Of a stretch of DNA of 35,123 nt, positions 1-7,679 are shown piece after piece. The DNA is from Gemmatimonadota bacterium. Its GTDB lineage: Bacteria; Gemmatimonadota; Gemmatimonadetes; Longimicrobiales; Gaopeijiaceae. Positions within the stretch are counted from its first letter, which is position 1; each line of letters opens with the position of its first letter. A program made the translations under genes and the position numbers. The stretch is taken from NCBI GenBank assembly GCA_028873825.1, contig JAPPNM010000026.1, positions 1-35,123 on the forward strand, written 5' to 3'. The notes under the pieces were generated by a model. That model ran no database searches, had not been told where the DNA came from, and saw only the letters and a program-made list of their open reading frames with translations.

Positions 1-104
1 CCTGGTATGCGGCAAACTGACCTTCAACCTGCCCACCTGAAACAGCGAGGAGGCACATTTCGGGAGATCGGGCCGCCGAGATTCCGAGGCCCTACCGTCG
101 CGCG

Positions 105-527
105 ATGACGGACATCTTCGACCGCAAGAAACGAAGCGAGATCATGTCCCGGGTCCGCAGCCGCGACACGGGGCCGGAGATGATCGTCCGCAGGATCGCG
201 CACGGACTCGGGTTCCGGTTTCGCCTCCACCGCGGGGACCTTCCCGGCTCCCCCGATCTCGTGTTTCCGAAGCACAAGACCGTGATCATGGTCCACGGGT
301 GTTTCTGGCACCGGCATCCCGGCTGCAAGTACGCCTCCAGCCCCAAGACGCGCGTGCGGTACTGGGAGGACAAGTTCGAGGGCAACGTGGTCCGGGACCG
401 GCGCAACGAGGAAGCCCTGCACGAGCTAGGCTGGCGGGTGACGGTGATCTGGGAATGCGAGACGAGGGATCGCGAGGCCGTGGCCGAGCGGATCGTGGAG
501 TTCCTGCGGGGCGCGGACGGCGATTAG
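105..527 (+). CDS. vsr: Very short patch repair endonuclease (Vsr)
   Basis: This 140-residue protein has the usual length and look of the Vsr family, which nicks DNA 5' of the T in T:G mismatches left by deamination of 5-methylcytosine. Visible family motifs are the N-terminal MSRVRSRDTGPE stretch (residues 14-25), the PGSPDLVFPKHK segment holding the catalytic Asp (about 48-59), and VHGCFWHRHPGC (about 64-75), which carries zinc-binding and active-site residues. A conserved WE.KF..NV.RD region and an RVTVIWECE strand follow. The ATG at 105 gives the expected N-terminus. Vsr normally sits beside a Dcm-type cytosine methyltransferase. Only about 100 bases lie upstream, and a short open frame there ends at base 40, so a partner gene may lie off the window. 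The mcrBC-like pair downstream also deals with modified cytosine, which makes this a modification-related defence cluster. Confidence 0.93.
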   Translation: MTDIFDRKKRSEIMSRVRSRDTGPEMIVRRIAHGLGFRFRLHRGDLPGSPDLVFPKHKTVIMVHGCFWHRHPGCKYASSPKTRVRYWEDKFEGNVVRDRRNEEALHELGWRVTVIWECETRDREAVAERIVEFLRGADGD

Positions 528-539
528 TTCCTCCGCCAG

Positions 540-743
540 TCTCCAGCTCGACCCAGGCGGCCAGCCCATCGGGGCCGAAGGCGTCCGGCATGGGCGGATC
601 GTCCGGCGGCAGGGTGCCGACGTAGCGTCGTCGGGATTCCACACATCGATCACGCCGACGGCTCCTGCCAAGGGGTCTCCTTCGCGTCGGCGCCGCACCC
701 AAAGGAACGGGACCGGGGCATCTCCGGCAAGCTTCGGTCGCAC
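540..743 (-). pseudogene. Degraded C-terminal fragment of a six-bladed beta-propeller protein
   Basis: On the minus strand one frame reads GVIDVWNPDD. After a one-base shift the next frame reads RYVGTLPPDD..PDAFGPDGLAAWVELE. Joined, they resemble the last blade of the propeller proteins common in Gemmatimonadota and Acidobacteriota, which end in a pattern like YLGTLP..FGPDGLAAYIE. Neither frame has a plausible start, and no stop follows before the sequence runs antisense into vsr. The piece is therefore truncated at both ends and frameshifted. The family call rests on memory of motifs, not on a search. Nothing else is seen between vsr and mcrC. Confidence 0.4.
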
Positions 744-764
744 GACTCAAGCGCGTCAGATCAA

Positions 765-1847
765 TCAAGTCGGTCTGCCGTCGCCGCACAGCCCGATCGT
801 GTCCAGCATCTCCTCGTGGATCACCCGCCAGTCCCGGTCGAGGTTGACCGTCCGGGCCTGAATCCAGAATCCCTCCAAACGGACCTTGGCCCTCATTGGT
901 TCCTCGCCGACCTGCGGGTAGAGCAGAATGCCTTCGTGCCGTGCGCCGTCCGGACGGTTGGCCTGGCGGTTCCGCAGGTACGCGAGAAGTTGGTAGAGGT
1001 TGTTGGAGTGCAGCTTGCCGGCGCCGGAGCCGCGTCCGCGGGCGAGGGCGTCGCGGTAGAACTTTGTGTCCAGGATGATGCGGCGGTCGGGAGATTCGAG
1101 GATGACGTCCGCCACCATGACGGGGATCCGTGCCAGATTCGCGGCATCGTCCGCGTAGGGGTCCGCCCAGGCGATCCGGCGGCCTCCCGGATTCACCCGG
1201 TAGACCAGCTGCTCGCGCTCGTAGAATCCCGTTACGAAGTCCTCGAAGAGCCTCCACATGGTGGCCTTGTCCCGGCGGAAGTCGCGGAAGGCGGTATGGC
1301 CGGTGTTCTCGTCGACGACCGCGTTCCGGTAGAGGAGCCAGCACACCGAAAGCAGGTGATGGTAGACGCGGCGCTGGCCTCCCAGCTGGACCTGGCCGAA
1401 GGCGTTCCTCCTAAGCCGAAGGCGCGATACGCCGTCGAGCCTCCTGTACGCGGCGCGTACCTCGCTGCGGACGGCTCCGTCCAATGTGATCCTGGGGCTC
1501 AGCAGACGGCGGAGCGATGTGCGCAGGATGCGGTTGGGCAGGATGTCCGCCGACAGCTCCTCGAATTCGCACGCGGCCCGGGCCCGCGACCGCAGCGCCC
1601 GCTTCGCCGTCTCGCTGACCGCCAACTTGCCGCGAATACCAGCGAGGTCCTCGCGCCGTTCCACGTACCCGCGGTCGATTCCGCGGCGGACGAGGTGATT
1701 GACGCCGGTGGCGAGGACTTTGCCGAGGAGGTCCTGCACCGTCGAGAGGTCGGCAAGGCTGGCGAGCCGCTTCGTATCGCGTTCCTGGACGTGCCTCCAC
1801 GCATAGCAGAGGAGGTAGTAGACGTTGAGGATCGGGATTCGGTTCAA
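765..1847 (-). CDS. mcrC: McrC-type restriction endonuclease subunit
   Basis: McrC is the nuclease subunit of McrBC systems, which cut DNA carrying modified cytosine after GTP-driven translocation by McrB. This protein of about 360 residues begins RIPILNVYYLLCYAW, a typical McrC N-terminus. It ends in a PD-(D/E)XK nuclease domain: VMVADVILESPDRRIILDTKFY (Asp and D-T-K around residues 243-260), then a conserved NLYQLLAYL helix. No ATG is available. The best start is TTG at 1847, two bases after the mcrB stop, or CTG at 1853 overlapping it. Either gives tight translational coupling to mcrB. The longer frame upstream is antisense-like read-through of mcrB and is not real. A second, unrelated mcrC lies at the far end of the window. 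Confidence 0.88.
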   Translation of the reverse strand: MNRIPILNVYYLLCYAWRHVQERDTKRLASLADLSTVQDLLGKVLATGVNHLVRRGIDRGYVERREDLAGIRGKLAVSETAKRALRSRARAACEFEELSADILPNRILRTSLRRLLSPRITLDGAVRSEVRAAYRRLDGVSRLRLRRNAFGQVQLGGQRRVYHHLLSVCWLLYRNAVVDENTGHTAFRDFRRDKATMWRLFEDFVTGFYEREQLVYRVNPGGRRIAWADPYADDAANLARIPVMVADVILESPDRRIILDTKFYRDALARGRGSGAGKLHSNNLYQLLAYLRNRQANRPDGARHEGILLYPQVGEEPMRAKVRLEGFWIQARTVNLDRDWRVIHEEMLDTIGLCGDGRPT

Positions 1848-1849
1848 GG

Positions 1850-4057
1850 TCAGGCGTCGGCCTTGAGTCCGTCCACGGCGTTCTCGACGTCTTCCGGCGA
1901 ATCGAACCAGTACTCGCGGAGAAGCGGAGCGATCTGGGTGTCCACGATATGCCGGTACCAGTCTTCGGCGGGCTTGTCGCCGTCGTCGGGGACAAAGTAG
2001 CTGTGGCCGACCTCGAAGCCGCGGCCAAGTTCGCGGTCGCCGCGGATCTTCTCGTTGAGGCCTGCCATCCGCTCGCAGATGCGGCGGGGGAAGGCGGGGT
2101 CGGCGCCGTTTGACGTGAGGTATTGCCCGAACGCGGTGCGGCCGTAGTCCGACTCGTAGGCCGGCTCCAGAGTCTCGAAGGCGAAACGCCTCCGCAGCGC
2201 GTAGTCGACCAGGGCGAGCGACCGGTCGGCGGTGTTCATCATGCCGAGGATGTGGACGTTCGCGGGGACGTGGAACCGCGCGTCCGAATAGGTCAGCGCG
2301 ACGGCGTAGTCCTCGCTCCGCTTGTCGGCCTCGATCAGCATGAGAAGCTCGCCGAAGATGCGCGACAGGTTGCCCCGGTTGATCTCGTCGATGATGAAGG
2401 CGTGGGGGGTGTCCGGCTTGGCCCGCGCGCGTTCGCAGAAGCGGTGGAAGACGCCGTCCTTGAGGGTGAACCCGCCGTCGTCGGTGGGGCGGTAGCCCTG
2501 CACGAAGTCCTCGTAGGCGTAGGACTGGTGGAACTGGACCATCTCGATGGGGCCGTTGTCCTTGCGGCCGATCAGGCACCAGGCGATCCGGCGGGCGATG
2601 AAGGTCTTTCCGGTGCCGGGCGGGCCTTGCAGGATCAGGTTCTTTCGGGACTTGATGGAGGTGAGGAGGCGGTTGAAGCGGTCGGGGGGGATGAAAAGGT
2701 CTCGGTGGGCGTGAGTGGGGGTGTAGGGGGCGGGGGGTGGAGGCGGGTTGATCTGTTGAAAGTCCATGAGCCACAGGTATAGTCGCACCCAATTCGCATA
2801 CCTTGACCCAAAGCCGGTCAGCCTTTTCGCGGCCCAGCCGCCCCAGTAGGGTCCGAGTGGTATTTCGTGCGCGCAGCGCTGCCAATCCACGGCGCGAGTG
2901 TGAACGCGAAAGCGGGGCGCGTCGGGATCGTAGCGGTACTCGCCGGTAATCCGGCCCCAGCCCAGCAAGTAACGGCCGTTCTTCCGGCTCGCGATCACGA
3001 GGTCCCCAACTTCCATTCCGCTGGCGAAACCGCAGAGGAATCCGACCCTGTTGGAAGGGTTGGGGCCGGATCCCCGGTCGACCAGTTCCTGACGGATCGC
3101 CTCCGCGGACCTACGCAGATCTCCGCAAGCGTCCCAGCCGATCGACGCGACGCCGTCCTCGACCACGCCGGGCCACATGCGTTCTCCGCTGACGTTCATG
3201 TTCATCAGCCACCAGCTCCCGTCGCCAAACTGCTCCCAGAACCACGAGTCGGCCTTCTCATCGTCCCAGAACTCGACGTATGGCAACCGGTAGAAGTGAA
3301 CCTCCGCATCGTCGGATGCAGCTTCCAGGCGCCGTCGGCCTTCCAGGATCGCCTTATCGACGGCGACCGGGTCGGCAGCCTCTTTGGCCCCGAGACGACA
3401 GATCTTCTTCTTGTGGCCGCTCGACACGATCGGCTCGAATTCGTCCGGGAAGATCAAGAAAAGAAGAGCGTGGCGGAACATCCGATTGTCCGCAAACTCG
3501 GTGGAGTCGAGCCAGGAAGCGAACTTCCACGGATCCCCGGCCAGAGCGTGCCGGCGATCCGCATCCAGCGAGAACCAGTCCAGCATCGCGACCGCGAAGA
3601 AGCGGTACTCCGCCCACATGTGCGTGTTGTAGGCGGTCCCCACACTGGCGATTCCAGCCCCGAGCACGTCATCCCCGAGGAGTTCGTGCTCTTCGGGGAA
3701 ATCCCGCCCCGACCAACTCCAGATCGTGCGAACGTGCTGTCGCTTCGTCTCGGCCCTCACTGCCGAGCGGCTCACGATCAGCCGGTACAACCACGCCATT
3801 TCGGCCCACAGGCACTTGGCTTCCTTCGGCCCCGGGCCGAGCTGAAGTTCAAGCTTGGTCAGGAAGGACTCCGATGTCTCGATCGGACGATCCACATACA
3901 GTCGCCGCAACTCCTCGAAGTTCTCGCGCGTCCACAGGGACTGCCCGGTGAACACGGACCCTCCGCCGAGCAGGCATCGGTCCTTCCACTGTTCGGCGGC
4001 GGCGAGGATCCGCCGGGCTTCCGTGACTTGGTCGACCAGGCCCGCCGGGTCGTCGAT
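1850..4057 (-). CDS. mcrB: McrB-type AAA+ GTPase/ATPase with a PUA/EVE-like DNA-reading domain (start unclear)
   Basis: The C-terminal half is a McrB AAA+ motor: Walker A GPPGTGKT (about residue 477), Walker B FIIDEIN (about 552), then a GELLMLIE helix and MMNTADRSLALVDYALRRRF, the family's sensor region. Before it, about residues 290-400 (MWPGVVEDGVASIGW... GDLVIAS...LLGWGRITG) look like a PUA/EVE-type modified-base reader. The N-terminal 250 residues contain an FRHALLFLIFPDEFE patch typical of McrB-like N-domains. The frame stays protein-like as far as about 4057, but I find no ATG, GTG or TTG there. The first in-frame GTG is at 3955, with a GGAGGG only 3 bases before it. The opposite strand beyond 4064 is a truncated hipA, so the true mcrB start may have been lost at a deletion junction. 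mcrC follows immediately. Confidence 0.85.
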   Translation of the reverse strand: MDDPAGLVDQVTEARRILAAAEQWKDRCLLGGGSVFTGQSLWTRENFEELRRLYVDRPIETSESFLTKLELQLGPGPKEAKCLWAEMAWLYRLIVSRSAVRAETKRQHVRTIWSWSGRDFPEEHELLGDDVLGAGIASVGTAYNTHMWAEYRFFAVAMLDWFSLDADRRHALAGDPWKFASWLDSTEFADNRMFRHALLFLIFPDEFEPIVSSGHKKKICRLGAKEAADPVAVDKAILEGRRRLEAASDDAEVHFYRLPYVEFWDDEKADSWFWEQFGDGSWWLMNMNVSGERMWPGVVEDGVASIGWDACGDLRRSAEAIRQELVDRGSGPNPSNRVGFLCGFASGMEVGDLVIASRKNGRYLLGWGRITGEYRYDPDAPRFRVHTRAVDWQRCAHEIPLGPYWGGWAAKRLTGFGSRYANWVRLYLWLMDFQQINPPPPPAPYTPTHAHRDLFIPPDRFNRLLTSIKSRKNLILQGPPGTGKTFIARRIAWCLIGRKDNGPIEMVQFHQSYAYEDFVQGYRPTDDGGFTLKDGVFHRFCERARAKPDTPHAFIIDEINRGNLSRIFGELLMLIEADKRSEDYAVALTYSDARFHVPANVHILGMMNTADRSLALVDYALRRRFAFETLEPAYESDYGRTAFGQYLTSNGADPAFPRRICERMAGLNEKIRGDRELGRGFEVGHSYFVPDDGDKPAEDWYRHIVDTQIAPLLREYWFDSPEDVENAVDGLKADA

Positions 4058-4063
4058 GGGGAC

Positions 4064-4906
4064 GTGTCGGTGTCGGTGCCGGAGATCATGCAGGTCGGGG
4101 GCAGCGCGGGAGGGGCCCGGCCGAAGGCGCTGATCCTCTGGGACCGGTGCGCGAACCGCGTACGATCCGGATTCGCGCGCCCCGAGTCCGGCGAGGAGCC
4201 GTGGCTCATCAAGTTCGACGGGGTGACGGCGGACGCCGCCGGCCGGGGGTTGCGCCGCCCCCGCGGTCCGGGCCCGTGGGGACGCATCGAGTACGCGTAT
4301 TCGTGCATGGCGCGGGAGGCGGGGATCGACATACCCGAGACGCGCCTGCTTCGCGACGGGCCGTTCGCGCACTTCATGGTCAGGCGTTTCGACCGGGTGC
4401 GCAACGATGCCACGGGGACCTTCCGGAGGCTTCACTTCCACAGTCTGGGGGGCCTGCAGCACATCGACTTCAACGACCAGTACGTCTTCGGCTACGAGGG
4501 GTACTTCGACACCATCCGCGCCATCGGACTCGGCCAGCGTTCGGTGAACGAGGCGTTTCGGCGCATGGTCTTCCACGTGGCCACCGTCAACTTCGACGAT
4601 CACGTCAAGAATTGCGGCTTCCTCATGAACCGGGCGAGCCGCTGGCGGCTGGCGCCCGCGTACGACGTGACCTACGCCGAGAACGATGCGTGGACGCGCC
4701 AGCACCAGATGTCGGTGCGGGGGAAGTTCCGGGAGATCACGCGGGGCGACCTGCTGGAGGTGGGGGAGATCTTCGATGTGCCGCGGGGAGGGCGTGAGAT
4801 TGTGGCGGCGGTCGAGGAGGCGGTGGGGGGGTGGGGGGAGCAGGCTCGCGCGGCAGGCGTCCCGGGCGAGATGGCGGAGTGGGTGGGGGGGCGGATATGG
4901 GGGTGA
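4064..4906 (+). pseudogene. hipA: HipA-family kinase, N-terminally truncated
   Basis: This is the C-terminal two thirds of a HipA-type Ser/Thr kinase toxin, the family that in E. coli phosphorylates glutamyl-tRNA synthetase. Recognition begins abruptly at EIMQVGGSAGGARPKALI, the ATP-binding loop normally found about 140-150 residues into the protein. It continues through PWLIKFDG, HFMVRRFDR, the catalytic loop NFDDHVKN (about residue 175 here) and the metal-binding LAPAYDVTYAEN. The catalytic core is therefore intact, but the HipA N-terminal subdomain is missing and no hipB antitoxin gene is present. GTG codons at 4064, 4070 and 4076 could start a short product. The missing part coincides with the start-less end of mcrB on the other strand, which argues for a deletion fusing the two loci. 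Complete HipA proteins are roughly 400-440 residues and this one is 280. Confidence 0.75.
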
Positions 4907-4929
4907 CGACCGGCTGCGGGCGCCGTCGG

Positions 4930-5066
4930 AAATGATCCGCTCGGCGGAGGAGAGCGAGCGCCGCCGTCCGCTCGGGTTAGCCCGAGGTCGAAGAGCGTGT
5001 CCACCCGACGACTCCCTCCGCCGTCCACGACGAGACCGGCGTTGCTCCATCCCCAGCCGCCATGAC
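4930..5066 (-). pseudogene. Scrap of an MBL-fold metallo-hydrolase N-terminus
   Basis: One minus-strand frame reads WGWSNAGLVVDGGGSRRVD followed by TLFDLGLTR. This matches my memory of the start of MBL-fold hydrolases of the form WGWSNAGLVVDG.SLLVDTLFDL.LT. After LTR the similarity stops and no HxHxDH metal motif follows, so only about 35 codons remain. The rest of 4907-5318, between the hipA fragment and the repeat element, holds nothing I recognise. Confidence 0.4.
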
Positions 5067-5235
5067 CAGCTCCGCGTGCGGTCCGTCCATCCACCCAACC
5101 GCACAGCCCACGCGGTTCCGGGCGGGGGGAGACGCGGCGACCGCGGCGCGGCGCGTTGCGGTTGAACCGACCACCGCCGCCGGGTACCATTGAGCGGCCG
5201 CCGACACCCAACCCGCCACCGCACCCCGCGTTCCG

Positions 5236-6948
5236 ATGGCCGTTCACCCTCCTCGCGCCCGCTCCCGGTCTCGCACCGCGGCGCTCTCCGCCCGGATCGC
5301 CCCCCTGCCCCTACCAGCCCGTGGACAAAATCCCCCCGGCATTCGAGCGGCGACGCATCCGCGCCGGCCGCTTCGCTTCACCCGTCCACGCTGTAAAGTA
5401 TACGCTACATTATGTAATGTTTGCTATACATTTTGCCCCTCCAAGGCTTCGCTCTGCGTTGCTCCTCGGGCGAATAGCGCTGCTATTCCCCCTTCGTCGC
5501 GCCTTGCCGGCCCGGCGCCTCGCCGCTCTCGGTGCTCGCGGGGCCTTATCCACGGACTGTTCCTCCTGCTCCCGGGGTGCGGGGACGCGCCGGCCCCCCC
5601 GCCGGACGGCGGCCCCCTCGTCATCGACGGCGGCACCGTCGTCGCCATGGACGAGTCGGGCCGGATCCTCGAAGGCGCCGCGGTTGTCGTCGAGGGCGAC
5701 CGAATCTCCGCGCTGCTCGCGCCGGGCGACCCCCGTCCCGGCGGCGCCCGGGTCATCGACGCCACCGGCCACCTGGTCATCCCCGGACTGGTCAACACGC
5801 ACGGCCACGCCGCGATGTCGCTCCTGCGCGGTCTCGCCGACGATCTCCCGCTCCTGACCTGGCTCAACGACTACATCTTTCCCGCCGAGGCCGCGCTCGT
5901 CGCGCCCGACTTCGTCTACTGGGGCACCCTGCTCTCTTCGGTCGAGATGCTGAAGAGCGGGACGACCACGTTCGCCGACATGTACTACTTCCGCGACGAC
6001 ATGGCCCGGGCCGCGACCGCCGCCGGCATCCGCGCGGTCACCGGCCCTCACGTTATCGGCTTCCCCACCCCCGACTTCGCCACCCCCGAGGCCTCGCTGG
6101 CAGGCGCGGCGGAGTTCATGGAGCGGTACCGCGACCACCCCACCGTGGTACCGGCCGTCGCCGCCCACGCCCTCTACACCACCCCCCTCGAGGCGGTCGA
6201 GGCCGCCTTCCGGCTCGCCGAACGATACGACGCGCCCTTCCAGATCCACGCCGCCGAGGACCCCTCCGAGGACGCTGCCGCGCGGGAGCTGACCGGCATG
6301 GGGGTGGTCGAGGCGCTCGGCTCCATCGGCGCGCTTCGGCCCGGGACCGTGCTGGCCCACTCCGTCTACCTCTCGGACGAGGACATCGCGCGCATCGCGG
6401 CGAGCGGCGCCGGGATAGCGCACAACCCGCAGAGCAACATGAAGCTGGGCGTAGCGCGGGCGGCCCCGGTCGCGGCGGCGCTCGCGGCGGGAATCCCGGT
6501 GGGGCTGGGAACGGACGGGCCCGCCAGCAACAACGATCTCGACATGTTCGACGAGATGGACGCCGCCGCCAAGGTTCAGAAGTTCATGCTGGGCGACCCT
6601 GCGGCGCTCCCCGCCGAGACCGTCTTCCGCATGGCCACCGCGGGAGGCGCGCGGGTGCTCAACCTGCACGGCGAGATTGGGTCGCTGGAGCCGGGCAAGC
6701 GTGCCGACATCGTGCTGGTCGACGTGCGGCGCCCAGGGCTGACGCCGCTTTACCGCGTCTATTCGCACCTCGTGTACGCGGCGCGCGGCAGCGACGTGAC
6801 GACGGTGATCGTCAACGGCCGCGTGGTGGTGCGCGACCGCGAGATCGTCACCGTGGACGAGGAGGAGGTGATGGAGCGCGCGCGGGGCTTCGGCGAGCGG
6901 GTGCGGGAGGTGATGGAGAAGGTGGCGGCCGGGCGGGCTGGGGGATGA
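5236..6948 (+). CDS. Amidohydrolase, MTA/SAH-deaminase-like, with lipoprotein-type N-terminus interrupted by a repeat
   Basis: This is a metal-dependent amidohydrolase closest in pattern to 5-methylthioadenosine/S-adenosylhomocysteine deaminases and atzA/trzA-type chlorohydrolases. Metal and substrate motifs are NTHGHAAMSLLRG (HxH), QIHAAED, VLAHSVYL, AHNPQSNMKLG and GTDGPASNNDLDMFDEM, followed by a GSLEPGKRADIVLVD C-terminal strand. The homologous part seems to start at LFLLLPGCGDAP, a lipobox-like end of a signal peptide (Cys near 5578). The residues before it are encoded by a repeat element, and no ATG, GTG or TTG exists in frame between 5236 and 5647. The listed start (ATG 5236) runs through the repeat. 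The ATG at 5647 would remove the first beta strand and the signal. The original start was probably destroyed. The exact substrate cannot be fixed from motifs. Confidence 0.8.
   Translation: MAVHPPRARSRSRTAALSARIAPLPLPARGQNPPGIRAATHPRRPLRFTRPRCKVYATLCNVCYTFCPSKASLCVAPRANSAAIPPSSRLAGPAPRRSRCSRGLIHGLFLLLPGCGDAPAPPPDGGPLVIDGGTVVAMDESGRILEGAAVVVEGDRISALLAPGDPRPGGARVIDATGHLVIPGLVNTHGHAAMSLLRGLADDLPLLTWLNDYIFPAEAALVAPDFVYWGTLLSSVEMLKSGTTTFADMYYFRDDMARAATAAGIRAVTGPHVIGFPTPDFATPEASLAGAAEFMERYRDHPTVVPAVAAHALYTTPLEAVEAAFRLAERYDAPFQIHAAEDPSEDAAARELTGMGVVEALGSIGALRPGTVLAHSVYLSDEDIARIAASGAGIAHNPQSNMKLGVARAAPVAAALAAGIPVGLGTDGPASNNDLDMFDEMDAAAKVQKFMLGDPAALPAETVFRMATAGGARVLNLHGEIGSLEPGKRADIVLVDVRRPGLTPLYRVYSHLVYAARGSDVTTVIVNGRVVVRDREIVTVDEEEVMERARGFGERVREVMEKVAAGRAGG
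5319..5555. repeat. Palindromic mobile-looking repeat, long copy (CCGTGGACAAA ends)
   Basis: The segment begins CCGTGGACAAAATCCCC and ends GGGGCCTTATCCACGG. These are imperfect inverted termini of about 17 bases. Its last 48 bases (5508-5555) recur with three mismatches, in inverted orientation, at 17717-17764. A short relative lies at 6990-7023. Inside are the perfect dyad GAATAGC-GCT-GCTATTC (5472-5488) and an AT-rich operator-like dyad near 5406. No transposase is encoded, so it resembles a MITE or REP-type element. It ends inside what should be the signal peptide of the following amidohydrolase. Confidence 0.6.
5398..5429. promoter_or_regulatory. AT-rich dyad TACAT-T-ATGTA
   Basis: The core TACATTATGTA (5406-5416) is a perfect 5+1+5 dyad, flanked by GTATAC on the left and CTATAC on the right. 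It stands out sharply from the surrounding GC-rich DNA. The same TACAT-N-ATGTA core occurs in the larger dyad at 7061-7099. It may be an operator or a promoter island lying inside the repeat element. The protein that binds it is unknown. Confidence 0.4.
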
Positions 6949-6989
6949 GGGAGGGCTGGAGGGGGGGCTGGTTGCCCGGCTCTACCAGC

Positions 6990-7023
6990 CCGTGGACACC
7001 CCCCCGGGCGCCTTTATCCACGG
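6990..7023. repeat. Short copy of the CCGTGGACA palindromic repeat
   Basis: CCGTGGACA, an 18-base GC-rich centre, then TTATCCACGG form a hairpin with arms like the ends of the 5319-5555 element. The preceding 17 bases up to GTGGACA (6982-6998) are identical to 5311-5327, so the two copies share flanking sequence on one side. It lies about 40 bases after the amidohydrolase stop and could act as a 3' hairpin. Confidence 0.5.
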
Positions 7024-7038
7024 AATGAGGGCTCGCCG

Positions 7039-7059
7039 ATTGACCTGATTGGGGTCAAT
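7039..7059. promoter_or_regulatory. Perfect inverted repeat ATTGACC-N7-GGTCAAT
   Basis: The 7-base arms match perfectly around a 7-base spacer, directly beside a second, larger dyad. The position is between the amidohydrolase and the blaI operon, but more than 120 bases from the proposed blaI promoter. It is a candidate operator of unknown binder. Confidence 0.4.
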
Positions 7060-7060
7060 A

Positions 7061-7099
7061 TGTCAACTGCGATTTACATAATGTAAAGCACAGTTGTCA
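7061..7099. promoter_or_regulatory. Long dyad operator centred on TTTACAT-A-ATGTAAA
   Basis: The dyad is centred on base 7080. The inner arms TTTACAT/ATGTAAA and the outer arms CAACTG/CAGTTG are perfect, and 16 of 19 paired positions match over 39 bases. This is far more symmetry than chance allows in GC-rich DNA and suggests a dimer or dimer-of-dimers binding site. Its TACAT-N-ATGTA core is shared with the site at 5406, and the ATGTAAA/TTTACAT arms recur at 20171-20190. Confidence 0.5.
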
Positions 7100-7173
7100 T
7101 GTTTGCCCAAGGCCGGACCCCACGCATGGGTTGCTCAACTTTCTCCGGAACCTGCGGTTTCAAAGACGTGTTT

Positions 7174-7246
7174 ACGAAGATTGTCGTTGACAAATGCCTT
7201 CCCGCGCCCCTACTGTATGACCACGAACATCTACGAGAACCTTCGT
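7174..7246 (+). promoter_or_regulatory. Promoter of the blaI-M56 operon bracketed by two BlaI-type boxes
   Basis: A -35 TTGACA (7187-7192), an 18-base spacer and a -10 TACTGT (7211-7216) form a plausible sigma-70 promoter. Two dyads of the same form, ACGA-N6-TCGT, lie at 7174-7187 (touching the -35) and 7233-7246 (about 20 bases past the -10). BlaI/MecI repressors bind short dyads around their own promoters, so autoregulation by the downstream blaI is likely. The second box covers the ATG at 7245, which favours the later blaI start. Confidence 0.55.
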
Positions 7247-7277
7247 GGCGCGAAAAAATGAGAGGACAGGCGGGCGA

Positions 7278-7679
7278 ATGACCGGCCGGCGAGGAAGGCG
7301 GGAGCCGAAGGGCTTCACCGAACGGGAACTCGACGTCATGAGCGTGCTGTGGCGCGAGGGGTCGGGCACGGTCACCGAGGTGCGGCAGGCGCTCGGCGAG
7401 GAGGTGGGCTACACCACCGTCCTCAAGATGCTGCAGATCCTCGAGGAGAAGGGCGCCGTGGGCCACGAGCAGGAAGGCCGCGCCTACCGCTACTTCCCGC
7501 TCGTGGAATCGGTGCGGGCGGGCGGACGGGCGCTCACGCGCATCGTGAACAAGATCTTCCACGGCTCGGCCGAGCGCCTCCTGGCGACCCTGGTGGAGGA
7601 CCGCGAGTTCACCGCCGAGGAGATCGCCCGGATGCGCTCGATCCTCGACCGGGCGGAGCGCAGGGGAGACGAAGAATGA
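7278..7679 (+). CDS. blaI: BlaI/MecI-family transcriptional repressor
   Basis: This is a winged-helix repressor of the BlaI/MecI/CopY family. Visible are the N-terminal FTERELDVMSVLWREGSGTVTEV helix region, the recognition part VGYTTVLKMLQILEEKGAV and the wing GRAYRYFPLV, then a C-terminal dimerisation and cleavage region. In the family, the partner M56 protease cleaves or inactivates the repressor on a signal. The start at 7278 is preferred over the ATG at 7245, because 7245 lies in the putative operator and the shorter form (133 residues) fits the family better. The stop overlaps the ATG of the M56 gene (ATGA), indicating co-translation. The regulated target beyond this operon cannot be told from the window. 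Confidence 0.88.
   Translation: MTGRRGRREPKGFTERELDVMSVLWREGSGTVTEVRQALGEEVGYTTVLKMLQILEEKGAVGHEQEGRAYRYFPLVESVRAGGRALTRIVNKIFHGSAERLLATLVEDREFTAEEIARMRSILDRAERRGDEE

Noticed and set aside
286-1344. 352-residue minus-strand ORF across vsr and mcrC
   Set aside because: It is a frame shadow of mcrC and vsr. Only the short propeller-like piece around 540-640 looks protein-like.
1850-5224. A single 1124-residue minus-strand ORF
   Set aside because: Only the part from about 4057 down is McrB-like. The rest is antisense to the hipA fragment and the MBL scrap.
5535-7028. DnaA boxes (TTATCCACG at 5547 and 7015) as a replication origin
   Set aside because: The motifs are the ends of the palindromic repeat family. 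There is no cluster, no AT-rich unwinding region and no dnaA/dnaN nearby.
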